Assembly: GCF_902497745.1 (NCBI RefSeq)
Contig: NZ_CABVHJ010000006.1
Location: 62,001-126,000 of the forward strand
Direction of reading: 5' to 3'
DNA from: Pseudomonas fluorescens
GTDB lineage: Bacteria > Pseudomonadota > Gammaproteobacteria > Pseudomonadales > Pseudomonadaceae
DNA length: 64,000 nt
In this document: positions 23,809-37,386 of the stretch, piece after piece
Layout of the letters: each line of letters starts with the position of its first letter
Position numbering within the stretch: position 1 is the first letter of the stretch
Made by a program: the position numbers and the translations under genes
Notes under the pieces: generated by a model
Told to the model about the DNA's origin: nothing
The model's database searches: none
The model's input: only the letters and a program-made list of their open reading frames with translations

Positions 23809-24516
23809 TTAGTTGAGGATGACCCAGCGCTGATTAATCAGCAATTCGATGGGTCGGTATTGCGTCTTGTAGTTCATCTTTTTGCAGTTCTTGATCCAGT
23901 ACCCGAGGTACACCGCCTCAAGCCCGAGGCGCTGTGCCTCGGCGATTTGCCAGAGGATGGCAAATCGGCCAAGGCTGCGGCGCTCTTCGTCGGGTTCGTA
24001 GAAGGTATACACCGCCGACAAACCGTTCGGCAGTAAATCGGTCACTGCCACGGCGAGCAACCGTCCGTCGAGTCGGAACTCGTAAAAGCGCGAGAAGGGC
24101 AGATCGCGTACCAGAAAAGTCGAGAATTGATCACGGCTCGGCGGGTACATGTCGCCGTCGGCGTGACGTTGTTCGATATAGCGCTGGTACAGATCGAAAT
24201 ATTCTTCACTGAATTGCGGTTTGGCCGGGCGCACCTGCAGATCGGTGTTGCGCTTGAAAATCCGCTTCTGCTGGCGATTGGGTGTGAACTGCGCCACCGG
24301 AATGCGCGCAGGCACGCACGCATTGCAGTTCTGGCAATGCGGGCGGTACAGATGATCGCCGCTGCGACGAAAGCCCATTTCCGACAGGTCTGCGTAGACA
24401 TGCACATCCATGGGCTGACTCGGATCGAGAAACAGGGTCGTGGCCTGCTCCTCGGGCAGATAACTGCAAGAGTGAGGCTGAGTGGCATAGAACTTCAACC
24501 GCGCCAACTCGGTCAT
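23809..24516 (-). CDS. bpt: Aspartate/glutamate leucyltransferase
   Basis: Transfers leucine from Leu-tRNA to proteins with N-terminal Asp or Glu, turning them into ClpS-recognised N-degrons. The 235-residue protein is of the ATE1-like Bpt family. The Cys-rich N-terminal region ([16 protein letters not shown]) and the C-terminal [20 protein letters not shown] typical of the family are visible. ATG 24516 is preceded by GAGGG at good spacing. It lies 57 bp after aat in the same direction; aat and bpt are probably cotranscribed. Old annotations call it arginyltransferase (ate). Confidence 0.94.
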   Translation of the reverse strand: MTELARLKFYATQPHSCSYLPEEQATTLFLDPSQPMDVHVYADLSEMGFRRSGDHLYRPHCQNCNACVPARIPVAQFTPNRQQKRIFKRNTDLQVRPAKPQFSEEYFDLYQRYIEQRHADGDMYPPSRDQFSTFLVRDLPFSRFYEFRLDGRLLAVAVTDLLPNGLSAVYTFYEPDEERRSLGRFAILWQIAEAQRLGLEAVYLGYWIKNCKKMNYKTQYRPIELLINQRWVILN

Positions 24517-24573
24517 GATCAACCCTCGGGATAAGCTGGTGAATTAAGTGTAAGCCACGCGCGCAAAAGTCGC

Positions 24574-25254
24574 TCAGCAAACCCAAGTGGCACGATTGGG
24601 TTGATCCAGGTGATTGGCCAGATAGTCGGCGAATTGCTGACGAGGAATCGCCCGCGCGCCGAGGCTGTGCAGATGATCGGTCGGCATCTGGCAATCGATC
24701 AGCACGAATCCCGAGTCTTGCAGATGGCGCACCAGGGTGGCGAAGCCGAACTTGGAGGCATTGTCGGCGCGGCTGAACATCGATTCGCCGAAAAACAGTT
24801 GGCCCATCGCCAAGCCATACAGGCCGCCGACCAGCTCTCCCTGATCCCAGACCTCCACCGAATGGGCGAAGCCGCGACGATGCAGTTCGACGTAGGCGTC
24901 CTGCATCGCCTCGGTGATCCAGGTGCCGTCAGCGTAATCCCGTGGCGCGGCGCAGGCGCGGATTACCGCATCGAAGTCTTGATCGAAGGTCACTTGATAG
25001 CGTTCCTGGCGGAGCAATTTGCTGAGGCTGCGCGAGACGTGCAGTTCGTCGGGAAATAACACCGTGCGCGGATCCGGTGACCACCAGAGAATCGGCTGGC
25101 CTTCGGAAAACCAAGGAAAGCAGCCATGGCGATACGCTTGAATCAGCCGATCGGCCGACAGATCGCCACCGGCGGCGAGCAATCCGTTAGGGTCGCGCAT
25201 GGCCTTTTCCAGAGGTGGAAAAGTCAGGGAATTACGTTGTAACCAAGTCAGCAT
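24574..25254 (-). CDS. aat: Leucyl/phenylalanyl-tRNA--protein transferase
   Basis: Adds Leu or Phe to proteins with N-terminal Arg, Lys (or Met), creating ClpS substrates. The 226-residue protein has the N-terminal [20 protein letters not shown] and [29 protein letters not shown], and [19 protein letters not shown], the catalytic GNAT-like core. Next to bpt it gives the cell two classes of N-degron-creating enzyme. Confidence 0.96.
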   Translation of the reverse strand: MLTWLQRNSLTFPPLEKAMRDPNGLLAAGGDLSADRLIQAYRHGCFPWFSEGQPILWWSPDPRTVLFPDELHVSRSLSKLLRQERYQVTFDQDFDAVIRACAAPRDYADGTWITEAMQDAYVELHRRGFAHSVEVWDQGELVGGLYGLAMGQLFFGESMFSRADNASKFGFATLVRHLQDSGFVLIDCQMPTDHLHSLGARAIPRQQFADYLANHLDQPNRATWVC

Positions 25255-25317
25255 GGCATCCAGGCTTGCAGAAGGGGAGGGCGGTGCGGGCTGTTCGGCC
25301 CGCGATAAAGTGTGCCG

Positions 25318-26586
<1,269 letters not shown>

Positions 26587-28995
26587 TTGAAGAAATCCAC
26601 CGAAGCACCAAAAACAGTCGTTCCGCTCTGGCGCCAACAGTTGCACTACCGGCTCAAGGAGGGTGCATTGATCGCCATCGGTGCCTTGTGCCTGTTCCTG
26701 ATGATGGCTTTGCTGACCTACGGCAAGGACGATCCGGGCTGGAGCCACAACAGCAAGATCGACGATGTACAGAATTTCGGCGGCCCGGCGGGCTCCTACA
26801 GCGCTGACATCCTGTTCATGGTGCTGGGTTATTTCGCTTATATCTTCCCGTTGCTGCTGGCGATCAAGGCCTACCAGATCTTCCGCCAGCGCCACGAGCC
26901 GTGGCAGTGGAGCGGCTGGCTGTTCTCCTGGCGCCTGATCGGTCTGGTGTTTCTGGTGCTGTCCGGCGCTGCGCTGGCGCATCTGCATTTCCACGCAGCG
27001 TCGGGTTTGCCGGCAGGTGCGGGTGGGGCACTGGGCGAAAGCCTCGGCAATCTGGCGAAAAATGCCCTGAACATTCAGGGCAGCACGCTGCTGTTCATCG
27101 CGCTGTTCCTGTTCGGCCTGACAGTGTTCACTGATCTGTCGTGGTTCAAGGTGATGGACATCACCGGCAAGATCACCCTCGACCTGTTCGAACTATTCCA
27201 GGGCGCGCTCAATCGCTGGTGGGCGGCGCGTACCGAGCGCAAACAACTGGTCGCGCAACTGCGTGAAGTCGACGATCGTGTGCATGACGTGGTCGCGCCG
27301 ACGGTGACCGACAAACGTGAGCAGGCCAAAGTCAAAGAACGCCTGATCGAACGTGAGCAAGCCCTGAGCAAGCACATGTCCGATCGCGAGAAACAAGTGC
27401 CGCCGGTTATCGCACCGGCTCCGGCCAAAGCGCCGGAGCCAAGCAAGCGCGTGCAGAAAGAGAAACAGGTGCCGTTGTTCGTCGACAGCGCTGTGGAAGG
27501 CACTTTGCCGCCGATCTCGATTCTCGATCCTGCAGAAAAGAAACAACTCAATTACTCACCGGAATCCTTGGCGGCGGTCGGCCACTTGCTGGAGATCAAG
27601 CTCAAGGAGTTCGGTGTCGAGGTCACGGTAGATTCGATCCACCCGGGCCCGGTGATTACCCGTTACGAAATTCAACCGGCGGCGGGCGTCAAAGTCAGCC
27701 GCATCGCCAACCTCGCCAAAGACCTTGCACGTTCCCTGGCCGTGACCAGTGTGCGGGTGGTCGAGGTGATTCCGGGCAAGACCACCGTCGGTATCGAGAT
27801 CCCCAACGAAGACCGGCAGATCGTGCGCTTCTCCGAAGTGCTGTCGACGCCTGAGTACGACAACTTCAAATCGCCGGTCACCCTGGCACTCGGTCACGAT
27901 ATCGGTGGTAAACCGGTGATCACTGACCTGGCGAAGATGCCGCACCTGCTGGTGGCCGGTACCACCGGTTCCGGTAAGTCGGTGGGTGTGAACGCGATGA
28001 TCCTGTCGATCCTGTTCAAGTCTGGCCCGGAAGACGCCAAGCTGATCATGATCGACCCGAAAATGCTGGAACTGTCGATCTACGAAGGCATTCCGCACCT
28101 GCTGTGCCCGGTCGTCACCGACATGAAAGACGCCGCCAACGCCCTGCGCTGGAGCGTTGCCGAGATGGAACGCCGCTACAAGCTGATGGCGAAAATGGGC
28201 GTGCGTAACCTCTCTGGCTTCAATGCCAAGGTCAAGGAAGCCCAGGACGCAGGCGAGCCGTTGAGTGATCCGCTGTACAAGCGCGAAAGCATCCACGACG
28301 AAGCACCATTACTGCAGAAGCTGCCAACCATTGTTGTGGTGGTCGACGAATTTGCCGACATGATGATGATCGTCGGCAAGAAGGTTGAAGAACTGATCGC
28401 CCGTATCGCCCAGAAGGCGCGTGCGGCCGGTATTCACTTGATCCTCGCAACCCAGCGGCCATCGGTGGACGTGATCACCGGTCTGATCAAGGCCAACATT
28501 CCAACGCGTATGGCGTTCCAGGTGTCGAGCAAGATCGACTCGCGCACCATCATCGATCAGGGTGGCGCCGAACAACTGCTCGGCCACGGTGACATGCTTT
28601 ACATGCCACCGGGCACCAGCCTGCCGATTCGGGTTCACGGTGCATTCGTATCCGACGATGAAGTACACCGCGTGGTCGAAGCATGGAAACTGCGCGGCGC
28701 ACCGGAATACAACGACGACATCCTCAACGGTGTCGAAGAAGCCGGCAGCGGTTTTGAAGGCAGCAGCGGTGGCGGCGACGGCGATGATCCGGAAGCCGAC
28801 GCGCTGTATGACGAAGCCGTACAGTTCGTACTCGAAAGCCGTCGCGCCTCGATTTCCGCGGTACAGCGCAAGCTGAAGATCGGCTACAACCGCGCCGCAC
28901 GGATGATCGAAGCCATGGAAATGGCCGGCGTCGTCACCTCGATGAACACCAACGGTTCCCGTGAAGTCCTGGCCCCTGGCCCGGTACGCGACTGA
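26587..28995 (+). CDS. ftsK: DNA translocase FtsK
   Basis: Septal DNA pump coordinating division with chromosome dimer resolution at dif. I chose the TTG start at 26587 (read as [15 protein letters not shown]), 802 residues; AGGAAAAGA lies just upstream and the preceding 21 codons look non-coding. Four membrane segments (about 30-200), a short charged linker (about 240-330), the RecA-like motor with Walker [11 protein letters not shown] and Walker [14 protein letters not shown], and the C-terminal gamma winged-helix ([19 protein letters not shown]) are visible. Followed at once by lolA. Confidence 0.96.
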   Translation: MKKSTEAPKTVVPLWRQQLHYRLKEGALIAIGALCLFLMMALLTYGKDDPGWSHNSKIDDVQNFGGPAGSYSADILFMVLGYFAYIFPLLLAIKAYQIFRQRHEPWQWSGWLFSWRLIGLVFLVLSGAALAHLHFHAASGLPAGAGGALGESLGNLAKNALNIQGSTLLFIALFLFGLTVFTDLSWFKVMDITGKITLDLFELFQGALNRWWAARTERKQLVAQLREVDDRVHDVVAPTVTDKREQAKVKERLIEREQALSKHMSDREKQVPPVIAPAPAKAPEPSKRVQKEKQVPLFVDSAVEGTLPPISILDPAEKKQLNYSPESLAAVGHLLEIKLKEFGVEVTVDSIHPGPVITRYEIQPAAGVKVSRIANLAKDLARSLAVTSVRVVEVIPGKTTVGIEIPNEDRQIVRFSEVLSTPEYDNFKSPVTLALGHDIGGKPVITDLAKMPHLLVAGTTGSGKSVGVNAMILSILFKSGPEDAKLIMIDPKMLELSIYEGIPHLLCPVVTDMKDAANALRWSVAEMERRYKLMAKMGVRNLSGFNAKVKEAQDAGEPLSDPLYKRESIHDEAPLLQKLPTIVVVVDEFADMMMIVGKKVEELIARIAQKARAAGIHLILATQRPSVDVITGLIKANIPTRMAFQVSSKIDSRTIIDQGGAEQLLGHGDMLYMPPGTSLPIRVHGAFVSDDEVHRVVEAWKLRGAPEYNDDILNGVEEAGSGFEGSSGGGDGDDPEADALYDEAVQFVLESRRASISAVQRKLKIGYNRAARMIEAMEMAGVVTSMNTNGSREVLAPGPVRD

Positions 28996-29062
28996 TTGCA
29001 AACGCAAGAGGCGGGACAATGATGTGCCGCCGCTCTCCCAACGAGTATTCAAGAGGACTCCC

Positions 29063-29683
29063 ATGCGTCTTATCCGCATGTTGCTGCCAGTACTGGCGCT
29101 GACCACTCTCACGGCCCACGCCGATGACAAGGACGTGGCGCGTCTGACCCAATTGCTGGAAACATCCAAGACCCTGAGCGCGAACTTTTCGCAGCTGACC
29201 CTCGACGGCAGCGGCACGCAGTTGCAGGAAACCACCGGCAACATGACCCTGCAGCGTCCGGGCCTGTTCTACTGGCACACCAATGCGCCGGCCGAACAGA
29301 CCATGGTTTCCGACGGCAAGAAAGTCACCCTGTGGGACCCTGATCTGGAACAGGCGACCATCAAGAAGCTCGACGAGCGTCTGACCCAGACCCCGGCGCT
29401 GCTGCTGTCCGGTGACGTGTCGAAGATCAGCCAGAGCTTCGACATCAGCGCGAAAGAGGCAGGCGGCGTGATCGACTTCACTCTCAAGCCGAAGACCAAG
29501 GACACCCTGTTCGACAACCTGCGTCTGTCGTTCCGCAACGGTCTGCTCAATGACATGCAACTGATCGACAGTGTCGGCCAACGCACCAATATCCTGTTCA
29601 CCGGGGTCAAGGCCAACGAGCCGGTATCGCCGTCCAAGTTCAAGTTCGACATCCCCAAGGGTGCCGACGTGATCCAGGAATAA
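29063..29683 (+). CDS. lolA: Outer-membrane lipoprotein carrier protein
   Basis: Periplasmic chaperone that ferries lipoproteins from LolCDE to LolB. The 206-residue precursor from ATG 29063 has a signal peptide ([20 protein letters not shown]) cut before DDKDVARL. The mature beta-barrel-like sequence contains [18 protein letters not shown] and [15 protein letters not shown]. It lies 67 bp after ftsK and upstream of rarA, the common gammaproteobacterial ftsK-lolA-rarA-serS order. Confidence 0.95.
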   Translation: MRLIRMLLPVLALTTLTAHADDKDVARLTQLLETSKTLSANFSQLTLDGSGTQLQETTGNMTLQRPGLFYWHTNAPAEQTMVSDGKKVTLWDPDLEQATIKKLDERLTQTPALLLSGDVSKISQSFDISAKEAGGVIDFTLKPKTKDTLFDNLRLSFRNGLLNDMQLIDSVGQRTNILFTGVKANEPVSPSKFKFDIPKGADVIQE

Positions 29684-29693
29684 ACACGAAACC

Positions 29694-29784
29694 CTGTGGG
29701 AGCGAGCCTGCTCGCGAAAGCGATATTTCATCCAGCATTAATAGTGACTGATACACCGCTTTCGCGAGCAGGCTCGCTCCCACA
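29694..29784. repeat. REP pair (type A, inverted)
   Basis: TGTGGGAGCGAGCCTGCTCG (29695) and its inverse, ending in CTCGCTCCCACA at about 29784, lie between lolA and rarA, so a transcript covering both genes would carry this hairpin pair. Confidence 0.92.
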
Positions 29785-29830
29785 AGGGCAAATGATCGAC
29801 TTGATCAAATAGAGGTTTCAACGCTACGTG

Positions 29831-31153
29831 ATGGATCTGTTTCGCAGTGCACCGATTGCCCAGCCACTGGCCGCGCGTTTGCGTGCGACCAATCTGGATG
29901 AGTACGTCGGTCAGGAGCACGTGCTCGCTCGCGGCAAGCCTCTGCGTGAGGCGCTGGAGCAGGGTGCCCTGCATTCGATGATCTTCTGGGGCCCGCCGGG
30001 CGTGGGTAAAACCACCCTTGCACGATTGCTCGCCGAAGTCTCCGATGCGCATTTCGAAACGGTCTCGGCGGTGCTCGCCGGGGTCAAGGAGATCCGTCAG
30101 GCCGTTGAAATCGCCAAGCAGCAGGCCGGCCAGTACGGCAAGCGCACGATTCTGTTTGTTGATGAAGTGCACCGTTTCAACAAATCCCAGCAGGACGCGT
30201 TCCTGCCGTATGTTGAAGACGGCACGCTGATCTTCATCGGCGCCACCACCGAAAACCCTTCGTTCGAACTCAACAACGCCTTGTTGTCGCGGGCCCGCGT
30301 CTACGTGCTGAAAAGCCTCGACGAAGCGGCGCTGCGCAAACTGGTGCACCGCGCACTTACCGAAGAGCGTGGTCTGGGCAAGCGCAATCTGACGCTGAAC
30401 GACGAAGGCTTCCAGATGTTGCTGTCGGCCGCCGATGGCGATGGCCGGCGTCTGCTCAATCTGCTGGAAAACGCCTCGGATCTTGCTGAAGACAACAGCG
30501 AAATCGGCACCGAGCTGCTGCAAAGCCTGCTCGGCGACACCCGTCGGCGTTTCGACAAGGGTGGCGAGGCGTTCTACGACCAGATCTCGGCGCTGCACAA
30601 ATCGGTACGCGGCTCCAACCCCGACGGCGCGCTGTACTGGTTTGCGCGGATGATCGACGGTGGTTGCGATCCGCTGTACCTGGCGCGGCGTGTGGTGCGT
30701 ATGGCCAGCGAAGACATTGGCAACGCCGACCCGCGCGCACTGAGTCTGTGCCTCGCGGCGTGGGAGGTGCAGGAACGCCTCGGCAGTCCGGAAGGCGAGT
30801 TGGCCGTGGCCCAGGCCATCACTTATCTGGCCTGCGCGCCGAAGAGCAATGCGGTGTACATGGGCTTCAAAACCGCTCTGCGTGCCGCTGCTGAAAACGG
30901 CTCGCTGGAAGTACCCCTGCACCTGCGCAACGCACCGACCAAACTGATGAAACAATTGGGCTACGGCGACGAATACCGTTACGCCCACGATGAGCCGGAC
31001 GCTTACGCCGCCGGCGAAGACTACTTCCCGGAAGAGCTCGAACCGATTCCGTTCTACCAACCGGTGCCGCGCGGCCTCGAATTGAAGATCGGCGAGAAGC
31101 TCAACCACCTCGCCCAACTTGACCGTTTAAGCCCTCGGCAGCGGAGAAAATAG
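29831..31153 (+). CDS. rarA: Replication-associated recombination protein A
   Basis: AAA+ ATPase (MgsA/WRNIP1 family) acting at stalled replication forks. The 440-residue protein from ATG 29831 has Walker [10 protein letters not shown] at about residues 57-65 and Walker [12 protein letters not shown]. The sensor 1 region [20 protein letters not shown] and the C-terminal tetramerisation domain ([16 protein letters not shown]) follow. A GTG directly before (29828) is an alternative start. Its stop overlaps the crcB start codon by one base. Confidence 0.95.
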   Translation: MDLFRSAPIAQPLAARLRATNLDEYVGQEHVLARGKPLREALEQGALHSMIFWGPPGVGKTTLARLLAEVSDAHFETVSAVLAGVKEIRQAVEIAKQQAGQYGKRTILFVDEVHRFNKSQQDAFLPYVEDGTLIFIGATTENPSFELNNALLSRARVYVLKSLDEAALRKLVHRALTEERGLGKRNLTLNDEGFQMLLSAADGDGRRLLNLLENASDLAEDNSEIGTELLQSLLGDTRRRFDKGGEAFYDQISALHKSVRGSNPDGALYWFARMIDGGCDPLYLARRVVRMASEDIGNADPRALSLCLAAWEVQERLGSPEGELAVAQAITYLACAPKSNAVYMGFKTALRAAAENGSLEVPLHLRNAPTKLMKQLGYGDEYRYAHDEPDAYAAGEDYFPEELEPIPFYQPVPRGLELKIGEKLNHLAQLDRLSPRQRRK

Positions 31154-31527
31154 TGCTTCCATTGATTGTTGCGGTCTCCGTCGGCGGTGTCGCTGGCACC
31201 TTGTTGCGCTTCGCCACCGGCAATTGGGTCAACGCCAATTGGCCGCGGCACTTCTATACCGCGACGCTGGCCGTTAATATCGTGGGCTGTCTGCTGATTG
31301 GCGTGTTGTACGGCCTGTTTTTGATACGCCCGGAAGTGCCGATCGAGGTACGCGCCGGGTTGATGGTCGGCTTCCTCGGGGGGCTGACGACTTTTTCATC
31401 CTTTTCACTGGATACGGTGCGCCTGCTGGAAAGCGGGCAAGTGCCGCTGGCCCTGGGCTATGCGGCACTCAGCGTATTCGGCGGGCTGCTCGCGACGTGG
31501 GCTGGCCTGTCTTTGACCAAACTTTGA
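31153..31527 (+). CDS. crcB: Fluoride-specific ion channel CrcB/Fluc
   Basis: Small dual-topology channel that exports fluoride. The 124-residue protein starts with GTG sharing its first base with the rarA stop. It has four hydrophobic helices and the signature [13 protein letters not shown] at about residues 74-86, with the fluoride-coordinating phenylalanines and the TTFSS sodium-site region. It has no leader of its own, so a fluoride riboswitch immediately upstream is excluded; expression follows rarA. Confidence 0.95.
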   Translation: MLPLIVAVSVGGVAGTLLRFATGNWVNANWPRHFYTATLAVNIVGCLLIGVLYGLFLIRPEVPIEVRAGLMVGFLGGLTTFSSFSLDTVRLLESGQVPLALGYAALSVFGGLLATWAGLSLTKL

Positions 31528-31530
31528 TAA

Positions 31531-32823
<1,293 letters not shown>

Positions 32824-34218
32824 ATGAAATATCTGCCGCTGTTTCACAACCTGCGCGGCAGTCGTGTGTTGGTCGTCGGTGGGGGGGAAATTGCCTTGCG
32901 CAAATCCCGCCTGCTGGCCGATGCCGGTGCGCTACTGCGGGTGGTCGCACCTGAAATCGAAACGCAACTGCGTGAACTGGTTACTGCCTCTGGCGGTGAA
33001 TGCCTGTTGCGCGGTTACGTCGAGGCGGATCTGGACGGCTGCGGGCTGATTATTGCCGCCACCGACGATGAAACGCTGAACGCACAAGTTTCCACCGATG
33101 CTCACAAGCGTTGCGTGCCGGTCAACGTGGTCGATGCGCCGGCCTTGTGCAGCGTGATCTTCCCGGCGATCGTCGATCGCTCGCCATTGATCATCGCGGT
33201 GTCCAGCGGCGGCGATGCGCCGGTGCTGGCGCGTTTGATCCGCGCCAAGATCGAAACCTGGATTCCCTCGACTTACGGTCAGTTGGCCGGGCTCGCCGCG
33301 CGTTTCCGCAATCAGGTGAAAAGCCTGTTTCCTGATGTGCAGCAGCGTCGTGGCTTTTGGGAAGACGTTTTTCAGGGTCCGATTGCCGACCGCCAACTGG
33401 CCGGGCAGGGCGCGGAAGCCGAGCGTTTGCTGCAGGCCAAGATTGATGGCGAGGCCATGGTCACCACCGGCGAGGTGTATCTGGTTGGCGCCGGTCCGGG
33501 CGATCCGGATCTGCTGACCTTCAAGGCCTTGCGACTGATGCAGCAAGCCGATGTGGTGCTGTACGACCGCTTGGTGGCGCCAGCGATTCTTGAGCTGTGC
33601 CGTCGTGATGCCGAGCGGGTTTATGTCGGCAAGCGTCGTTCTGATCACGCCGTGCCGCAGGATCAGATCAACCAGCAACTGGTCGATCTGGCCAAGGCCG
33701 GCAAGCGCGTGGTCCGGTTGAAGGGCGGCGATCCGTTTATCTTCGGCCGTGGCGGCGAAGAAATCGAAGAGCTGGCAGCCCACGGCATTCCGTTTCAGGT
33801 GGTGCCGGGGATCACAGCGGCCAGCGGTTGCGCGGCATATGCCGGGATTCCGCTGACGCATCGTGATTACGCGCAGTCGGTGCGTTTTGTCACCGGGCAT
33901 TTGAAGGACGGTTCCACCGATCTGCCATGGGCCGACCTTGTCGCCCCGGCGCAGACGCTGGTGTTCTACATGGGCCTGGTCGGCTTGCCGGTCATTTGCG
34001 AACAACTGATCAAACATGGTCGTTCGGCGGATACCCCGGCCGCGTTGATTCAGCAGGGAACCACGGTCAATCAGCGCGTCTTCACCGGCACGCTGGCTGA
34101 TCTGCCGCGATTGGTGGCGGAGCATGAAGTGCATGCGCCGACATTGGTGATCGTCGGGGAAGTGGTGCAACTGCGCGAGAAACTGGCGTGGTTCGAAGGG
34201 GCTCAGGCGCAGGTCTGA
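32824..34218 (+). CDS. cysG: Siroheme synthase CysG
   Basis: Trifunctional enzyme making siroheme for sulfite and nitrite reductases. The N-terminal part (about 1-200, with the nucleotide-binding [15 protein letters not shown] and the catalytic [15 protein letters not shown]) is the precorrin-2 dehydrogenase/ferrochelatase. The C-terminal part (about 215-464, [18 protein letters not shown] and [16 protein letters not shown]) is uroporphyrinogen-III C-methyltransferase. 464 residues is the usual length. The ATG directly follows the serS stop codon. Confidence 0.97.
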   Translation: MKYLPLFHNLRGSRVLVVGGGEIALRKSRLLADAGALLRVVAPEIETQLRELVTASGGECLLRGYVEADLDGCGLIIAATDDETLNAQVSTDAHKRCVPVNVVDAPALCSVIFPAIVDRSPLIIAVSSGGDAPVLARLIRAKIETWIPSTYGQLAGLAARFRNQVKSLFPDVQQRRGFWEDVFQGPIADRQLAGQGAEAERLLQAKIDGEAMVTTGEVYLVGAGPGDPDLLTFKALRLMQQADVVLYDRLVAPAILELCRRDAERVYVGKRRSDHAVPQDQINQQLVDLAKAGKRVVRLKGGDPFIFGRGGEEIEELAAHGIPFQVVPGITAASGCAAYAGIPLTHRDYAQSVRFVTGHLKDGSTDLPWADLVAPAQTLVFYMGLVGLPVICEQLIKHGRSADTPAALIQQGTTVNQRVFTGTLADLPRLVAEHEVHAPTLVIVGEVVQLREKLAWFEGAQAQV

Positions 34219-34222
34219 GTCA

Positions 34223-34303
34223 GATCAAAAGATCGCAGCCTTCGGCAGCTCCTACATGAGAATGCGTTCCCTGTAGGAGCTGCCGAAGGCTGCGATCTTT
34301 TGC
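34223..34303. repeat. REP pair (type B, inverted)
   Basis: GATCGCAGCCTTCGGCAGCT (34231) and GTAGGAGCTGCCGAAGGCTG (from about 34273) form an inverted pair between the convergent cysG and hydroquinone-reductase genes. Confidence 0.92.
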
Positions 34304-34312
34304 TTTTTGCTA

Positions 34313-35314
34313 TTAACCCTTCAACCAAACCCCTTTCCCAGCCAACCGCGCCCGATCATGGGCCACGGTGAAATCCTGCGCCGGCCCCTTCGGCACAACC
34401 CCCGTCGGATTGATCGTCTTGTGACTGCCGTAGTAGTGGTTCTTGATGTGCTGGAAATCCACGGTCTCGGCAATCCCCGGCAGCTGATACAGCTCACGAA
34501 GCCAGTTCGACAGATTCGGGTAATCGGCAATCCGCCGCAAATTGCACTTGAAGTGCCCGTGGTACACCGCGTCAAAACGAATCATCGTGGTGAACAAACG
34601 GATGTCAGCTTCGGTGAGGTATTCACCCGACAAGTAGCGATTGGCGCCCAGAAGACGCTCCAGATGATCCAGCTCGGCAAACACCTCATCGAACGCTTCT
34701 TCATAAGCCTGTTGCGAAGTCGCGAAGCCTGCGCGATAGACACCGTTGTTTACCGCCGGATAGATCCGCTCGTTCAGCGCATCGATTTCACCGCGCAACG
34801 GCGCCGGGTAGAAATCCAGATCATTGCCGGTCAGATCATCAAACGCGCTGTTGAACATGCGGATGATCTCCGCTGATTCATTGCTGACGATGCGTTTGAG
34901 CTTTTTGTCCCACAGTACCGGCACAGTGACGCGCCCTGTGTAATCGGCCGTGTCGGCGGTATAGCGCTGGTGCATGAATTCGAAGTTGTCGAGCTTGTCG
35001 CCGGTCGAGCCGAGCGTCGTATCGAAAGTCCAGCCGTTTTCCAGCATCAACCAGCTGACCACCGAAACGTCGATCAGACTTTCCAGACCTTTGAGCTTGC
35101 GCAGGATCAGCGTGCGATGCGCCCATGGACAGGCGAGAGAAACGTACAGGTGGTAGCGCCCGGCTTCAGCGGCAAATCCGCCTTCACCGCTGGGGCCGGG
35201 CTGGCCATCGGCGGTGACCCAATTGCGGCGTTTGGCCTGTTCGCGCTGGAACGCGCCGTCCTTGCTGCTTTCGTACCACTTGTCCTGCCAGCGGCCATCG
35301 ACGAGTAAACCCAT
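34313..35314 (-). CDS. Glutathionyl-hydroquinone reductase (YqjG/Xi-class GST)
   Basis: Reduces glutathionyl-hydroquinones to hydroquinone and GSSG, a quinone detoxification step. From ATG 35314 (MGLLVDGRWQDKWYESS) the protein has 333 residues. The Xi-class active-site motif ACPWAHR with C62 is present, as is the C-terminal all-helical GST domain with YLSGEYLTEADIRLFTT. Monocistronic as far as visible. The physiological quinone is unknown. Confidence 0.93.
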   Translation of the reverse strand: MGLLVDGRWQDKWYESSKDGAFQREQAKRRNWVTADGQPGPSGEGGFAAEAGRYHLYVSLACPWAHRTLILRKLKGLESLIDVSVVSWLMLENGWTFDTTLGSTGDKLDNFEFMHQRYTADTADYTGRVTVPVLWDKKLKRIVSNESAEIIRMFNSAFDDLTGNDLDFYPAPLRGEIDALNERIYPAVNNGVYRAGFATSQQAYEEAFDEVFAELDHLERLLGANRYLSGEYLTEADIRLFTTMIRFDAVYHGHFKCNLRRIADYPNLSNWLRELYQLPGIAETVDFQHIKNHYYGSHKTINPTGVVPKGPAQDFTVAHDRARLAGKGVWLKG

Positions 35315-35405
35315 GATCAAGACTCCGTAAACCAATAATCGTTGGAGTCGAGTCTATTCCGATGAGTTCGAACAAAAAGCGCAAAGATCGGGCGTGAATG
35401 ATCGG

Positions 35406-36407
35406 TTAAATCGATTTGTTCCGCGCAGCCCAGTATTGCTCGGCGGTTGCGAAGGCTTGCTCACGACTTTGACCCAGACCGCGCAAGGCCAGCGCCATGG
35501 TCGCAATCAAGGCCATTTGCGGGTAACTGTCGACGACATCTCCGCGCCAGACGGCTTTCAGATGTTCAACGTCCAGGGTCGCCGGTTTGACGTGGCGCTG
35601 CGCCGACAATTGCGGCCATTCCTCGTCCCAGCTTTCGCCGCCGGTGGTGCCGTAGAGGTGGCTGTCGGCATCCGGGTTAATCTCGATTTCGCCGCCGTCG
35701 CCCTTGACCACAATCGCCGTGTCGCCGAGCAGACCGCTGGCATCGCGATGCACCGCCTGATAGCCGGGGTGGAAGATGCTTTGCAGCCCACAACGCGCAC
35801 CCAGCGGATTGAGAATCCGCGCCAGCGAATGAATCGGCGAGCGCAGGCCCAAGGTGTTGCGCAGGTCGATCATGTTCTGCAACTGCGGCGCCCAGTCCAC
35901 CAGCGGCATGAATGCCAGTCCGCCGTTGTCCAGTGCTGTGCCGACCTGCTGCCAGGTGCGGCACAACGGGATGTTCAACTCACCGAGCAGCTGCTCGCTG
36001 TACATTCGCCCGGCGGTGTGTGCGCCGCCGCCGTGCATGAAGATGCGCACACCGTTCTGTGCCAGACACTTCGCCGCCAGCAGATACCACGGCAGATGGC
36101 GCTTTTTGCCGGCATAGGTCGGCCAGTCCAGATCGACGTTCAGTTTTGGGGCCTGCAAACGCTCGCGCAGGGCCTCGGTGAAACCGGCCATCTCCTCGGC
36201 GCTTTCTTCCTTGTGCCGCAGCAACATCAGGAACGCGCCGAGTTGGGTGTCCTCGACCTTGTCGTCAAGGACCATGCCCATGGCTTCGCGGGCTTCTTCG
36301 CGCGTCAGGTCGCGAGCGCCGCGTTTGCCTTTGCCGAGGATGCGCACGAACTGGGCGAAGGGATGCTCGGCGGGCGTTTCGAGGGTCAGCGCTGGAAAGT
36401 CGGTCAT
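35406..36407 (-). CDS. ybiB: TrpD2/YbiB-family protein (anthranilate phosphoribosyltransferase fold)
   Basis: A 333-residue protein of the glycosyltransferase family 3 / TrpD2 group, from ATG 36407 (MTDFPALTLETPAEHPF). It keeps the TrpD-like fold (HGGGAHTAGRMYSEQLLG, RSPIHSLARILNPLGA), but E. coli YbiB binds nucleic acid rather than anthranilate, so tryptophan synthesis is unlikely. The start overlaps tusE by 4 nt, tying it to the tus sulfur relay. That coupling hints at a role in tRNA handling, which is inference. Confidence 0.9.
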   Translation of the reverse strand: MTDFPALTLETPAEHPFAQFVRILGKGKRGARDLTREEAREAMGMVLDDKVEDTQLGAFLMLLRHKEESAEEMAGFTEALRERLQAPKLNVDLDWPTYAGKKRHLPWYLLAAKCLAQNGVRIFMHGGGAHTAGRMYSEQLLGELNIPLCRTWQQVGTALDNGGLAFMPLVDWAPQLQNMIDLRNTLGLRSPIHSLARILNPLGARCGLQSIFHPGYQAVHRDASGLLGDTAIVVKGDGGEIEINPDADSHLYGTTGGESWDEEWPQLSAQRHVKPATLDVEHLKAVWRGDVVDSYPQMALIATMALALRGLGQSREQAFATAEQYWAARNKSI

Positions 36408-36739
36408 AAGCAATTCGTCGGTTTGGGCAGGCCCGCCAGTTTCGCGGCGAGTTTGGCGGGGGTGCCTTTGAACAGTCGGTTCAGGTGAAGGCTGTTGCCT
36501 TTGTCCGGGCCGAGTTTCAACGCGGTGTACTTGATCAGCGGCCGGGTGGCCGGGGACAGCTGGAATTCCTCGTAGAAGTTGCGCAGCAGTTCGAGGACTT
36601 CCCAGTGTTCGGGCGTCAACTCGATGTCTTCGGCGGCGGCGAGGGCGCTGGCGACATCCGCCGACCAGTCGCTGAGGTCGACGAGAAAGCCATCCTTGTC
36701 CAGTTCGATGGCGCGGGCGCCGACGGTCATGGAGTTCAT
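36404..36739 (-). CDS. tusE: Sulfurtransferase TusE (DsrC family)
   Basis: Takes persulfide sulfur from TusD and passes it to MnmA for tRNA 2-thiolation. The 111-residue protein has the DsrC fold sequences (DKDGFLVDLSDWSADVA, LTPEHWEVLELLRNFYEEF) and the essential penultimate cysteine, C110, in the C-terminal arm KPTNCL. It overlaps tusB and ybiB by 4 nt each. Confidence 0.95.
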   Translation of the reverse strand: MNSMTVGARAIELDKDGFLVDLSDWSADVASALAAAEDIELTPEHWEVLELLRNFYEEFQLSPATRPLIKYTALKLGPDKGNSLHLNRLFKGTPAKLAAKLAGLPKPTNCL

Positions 36740-37029
36740 AGCCAGCTGTTGACCTTGTCGTGGTGGATCGACAGCTCGACGAAGGCCGGGTAATCGATGG
36801 CTTCGGCCCAGTCCGGCACTTCGATGGCGCGCGCCTGTGCATCCTCGGCCAGAACGAACAATTTGATCTGGCGGCTTTGCAGATCGGTGAATGGCGCGGT
36901 ACCCGGTTGCAATGCATAGACGGAATCGCCGGACAGCAGCAGGGCATCAGCGCTGCCGATCAGGCGCAGGCAACTGGTCAGACGATCGTCGCCAAAAGGG
37001 GAATGAGACAACACATGCAAAGTCGACAT
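36736..37029 (-). CDS. tusB: Sulfur relay protein TusB
   Basis: Subunit of the hexameric TusBCD complex. The 97-residue protein starts MSTLHVLSHSPFGDDRL, the usual TusB/DsrH N-terminus, and carries no conserved catalytic cysteine, as expected for the structural subunit. Its start codon overlaps the tusC stop by one base. Confidence 0.93.
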   Translation of the reverse strand: MSTLHVLSHSPFGDDRLTSCLRLIGSADALLLSGDSVYALQPGTAPFTDLQSRQIKLFVLAEDAQARAIEVPDWAEAIDYPAFVELSIHHDKVNSWL

Positions 37030-37385
37030 CAGAGGGTGATCACCTGGTCGTAACGGTCAATAAGGGCGGTGATTTGCTCGGCGGCCAGCGGCTGCGCTTC
37101 GTCCAGTGACAGATTGCCGAGACCACGAGAGCTGGCACTGTCGGCGCAGTAAAACAGTTCTTCGACACCAAACATCGGCAATGCCTGCAGGTTGGCGCTG
37201 AGGTCTTTCTGCTGCAGGGCCTTGGCGTTTTGCCCGGCGCTGAGTTGCAGCACGCCGTCATCGAGAAACAGCAAACCGATCGGTAGATCAAAGGCGCCGC
37301 CGGCCAGCACGATGTCCAGCGCTTCGCGGGCACCGGGGCCTGACCATGGCGATTGGCGGCTGATGATCAACAGGGACTTGGCCAT
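37029..37385 (-). CDS. tusC: Sulfur relay protein TusC (DsrF family)
   Basis: Second subunit of TusBCD. From ATG 37385 (MAKSLLIISRQSPWSGPGAREALD) it has 118 residues, with AFDLPIGLLFLDDGVLQL matching DsrE/F-type folds. It starts one base after the tusD stop, so the genes are translated together. The catalytic cysteine of the complex is in TusD. Confidence 0.94.
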   Translation of the reverse strand: MAKSLLIISRQSPWSGPGAREALDIVLAGGAFDLPIGLLFLDDGVLQLSAGQNAKALQQKDLSANLQALPMFGVEELFYCADSASSRGLGNLSLDEAQPLAAEQITALIDRYDQVITL

Positions 37386-37386
37386 C

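Noticed and set aside
31100..31160. Fluoride riboswitch for crcB
   Set aside because: The crcB start overlaps the rarA stop codon, leaving no leader for a riboswitch.
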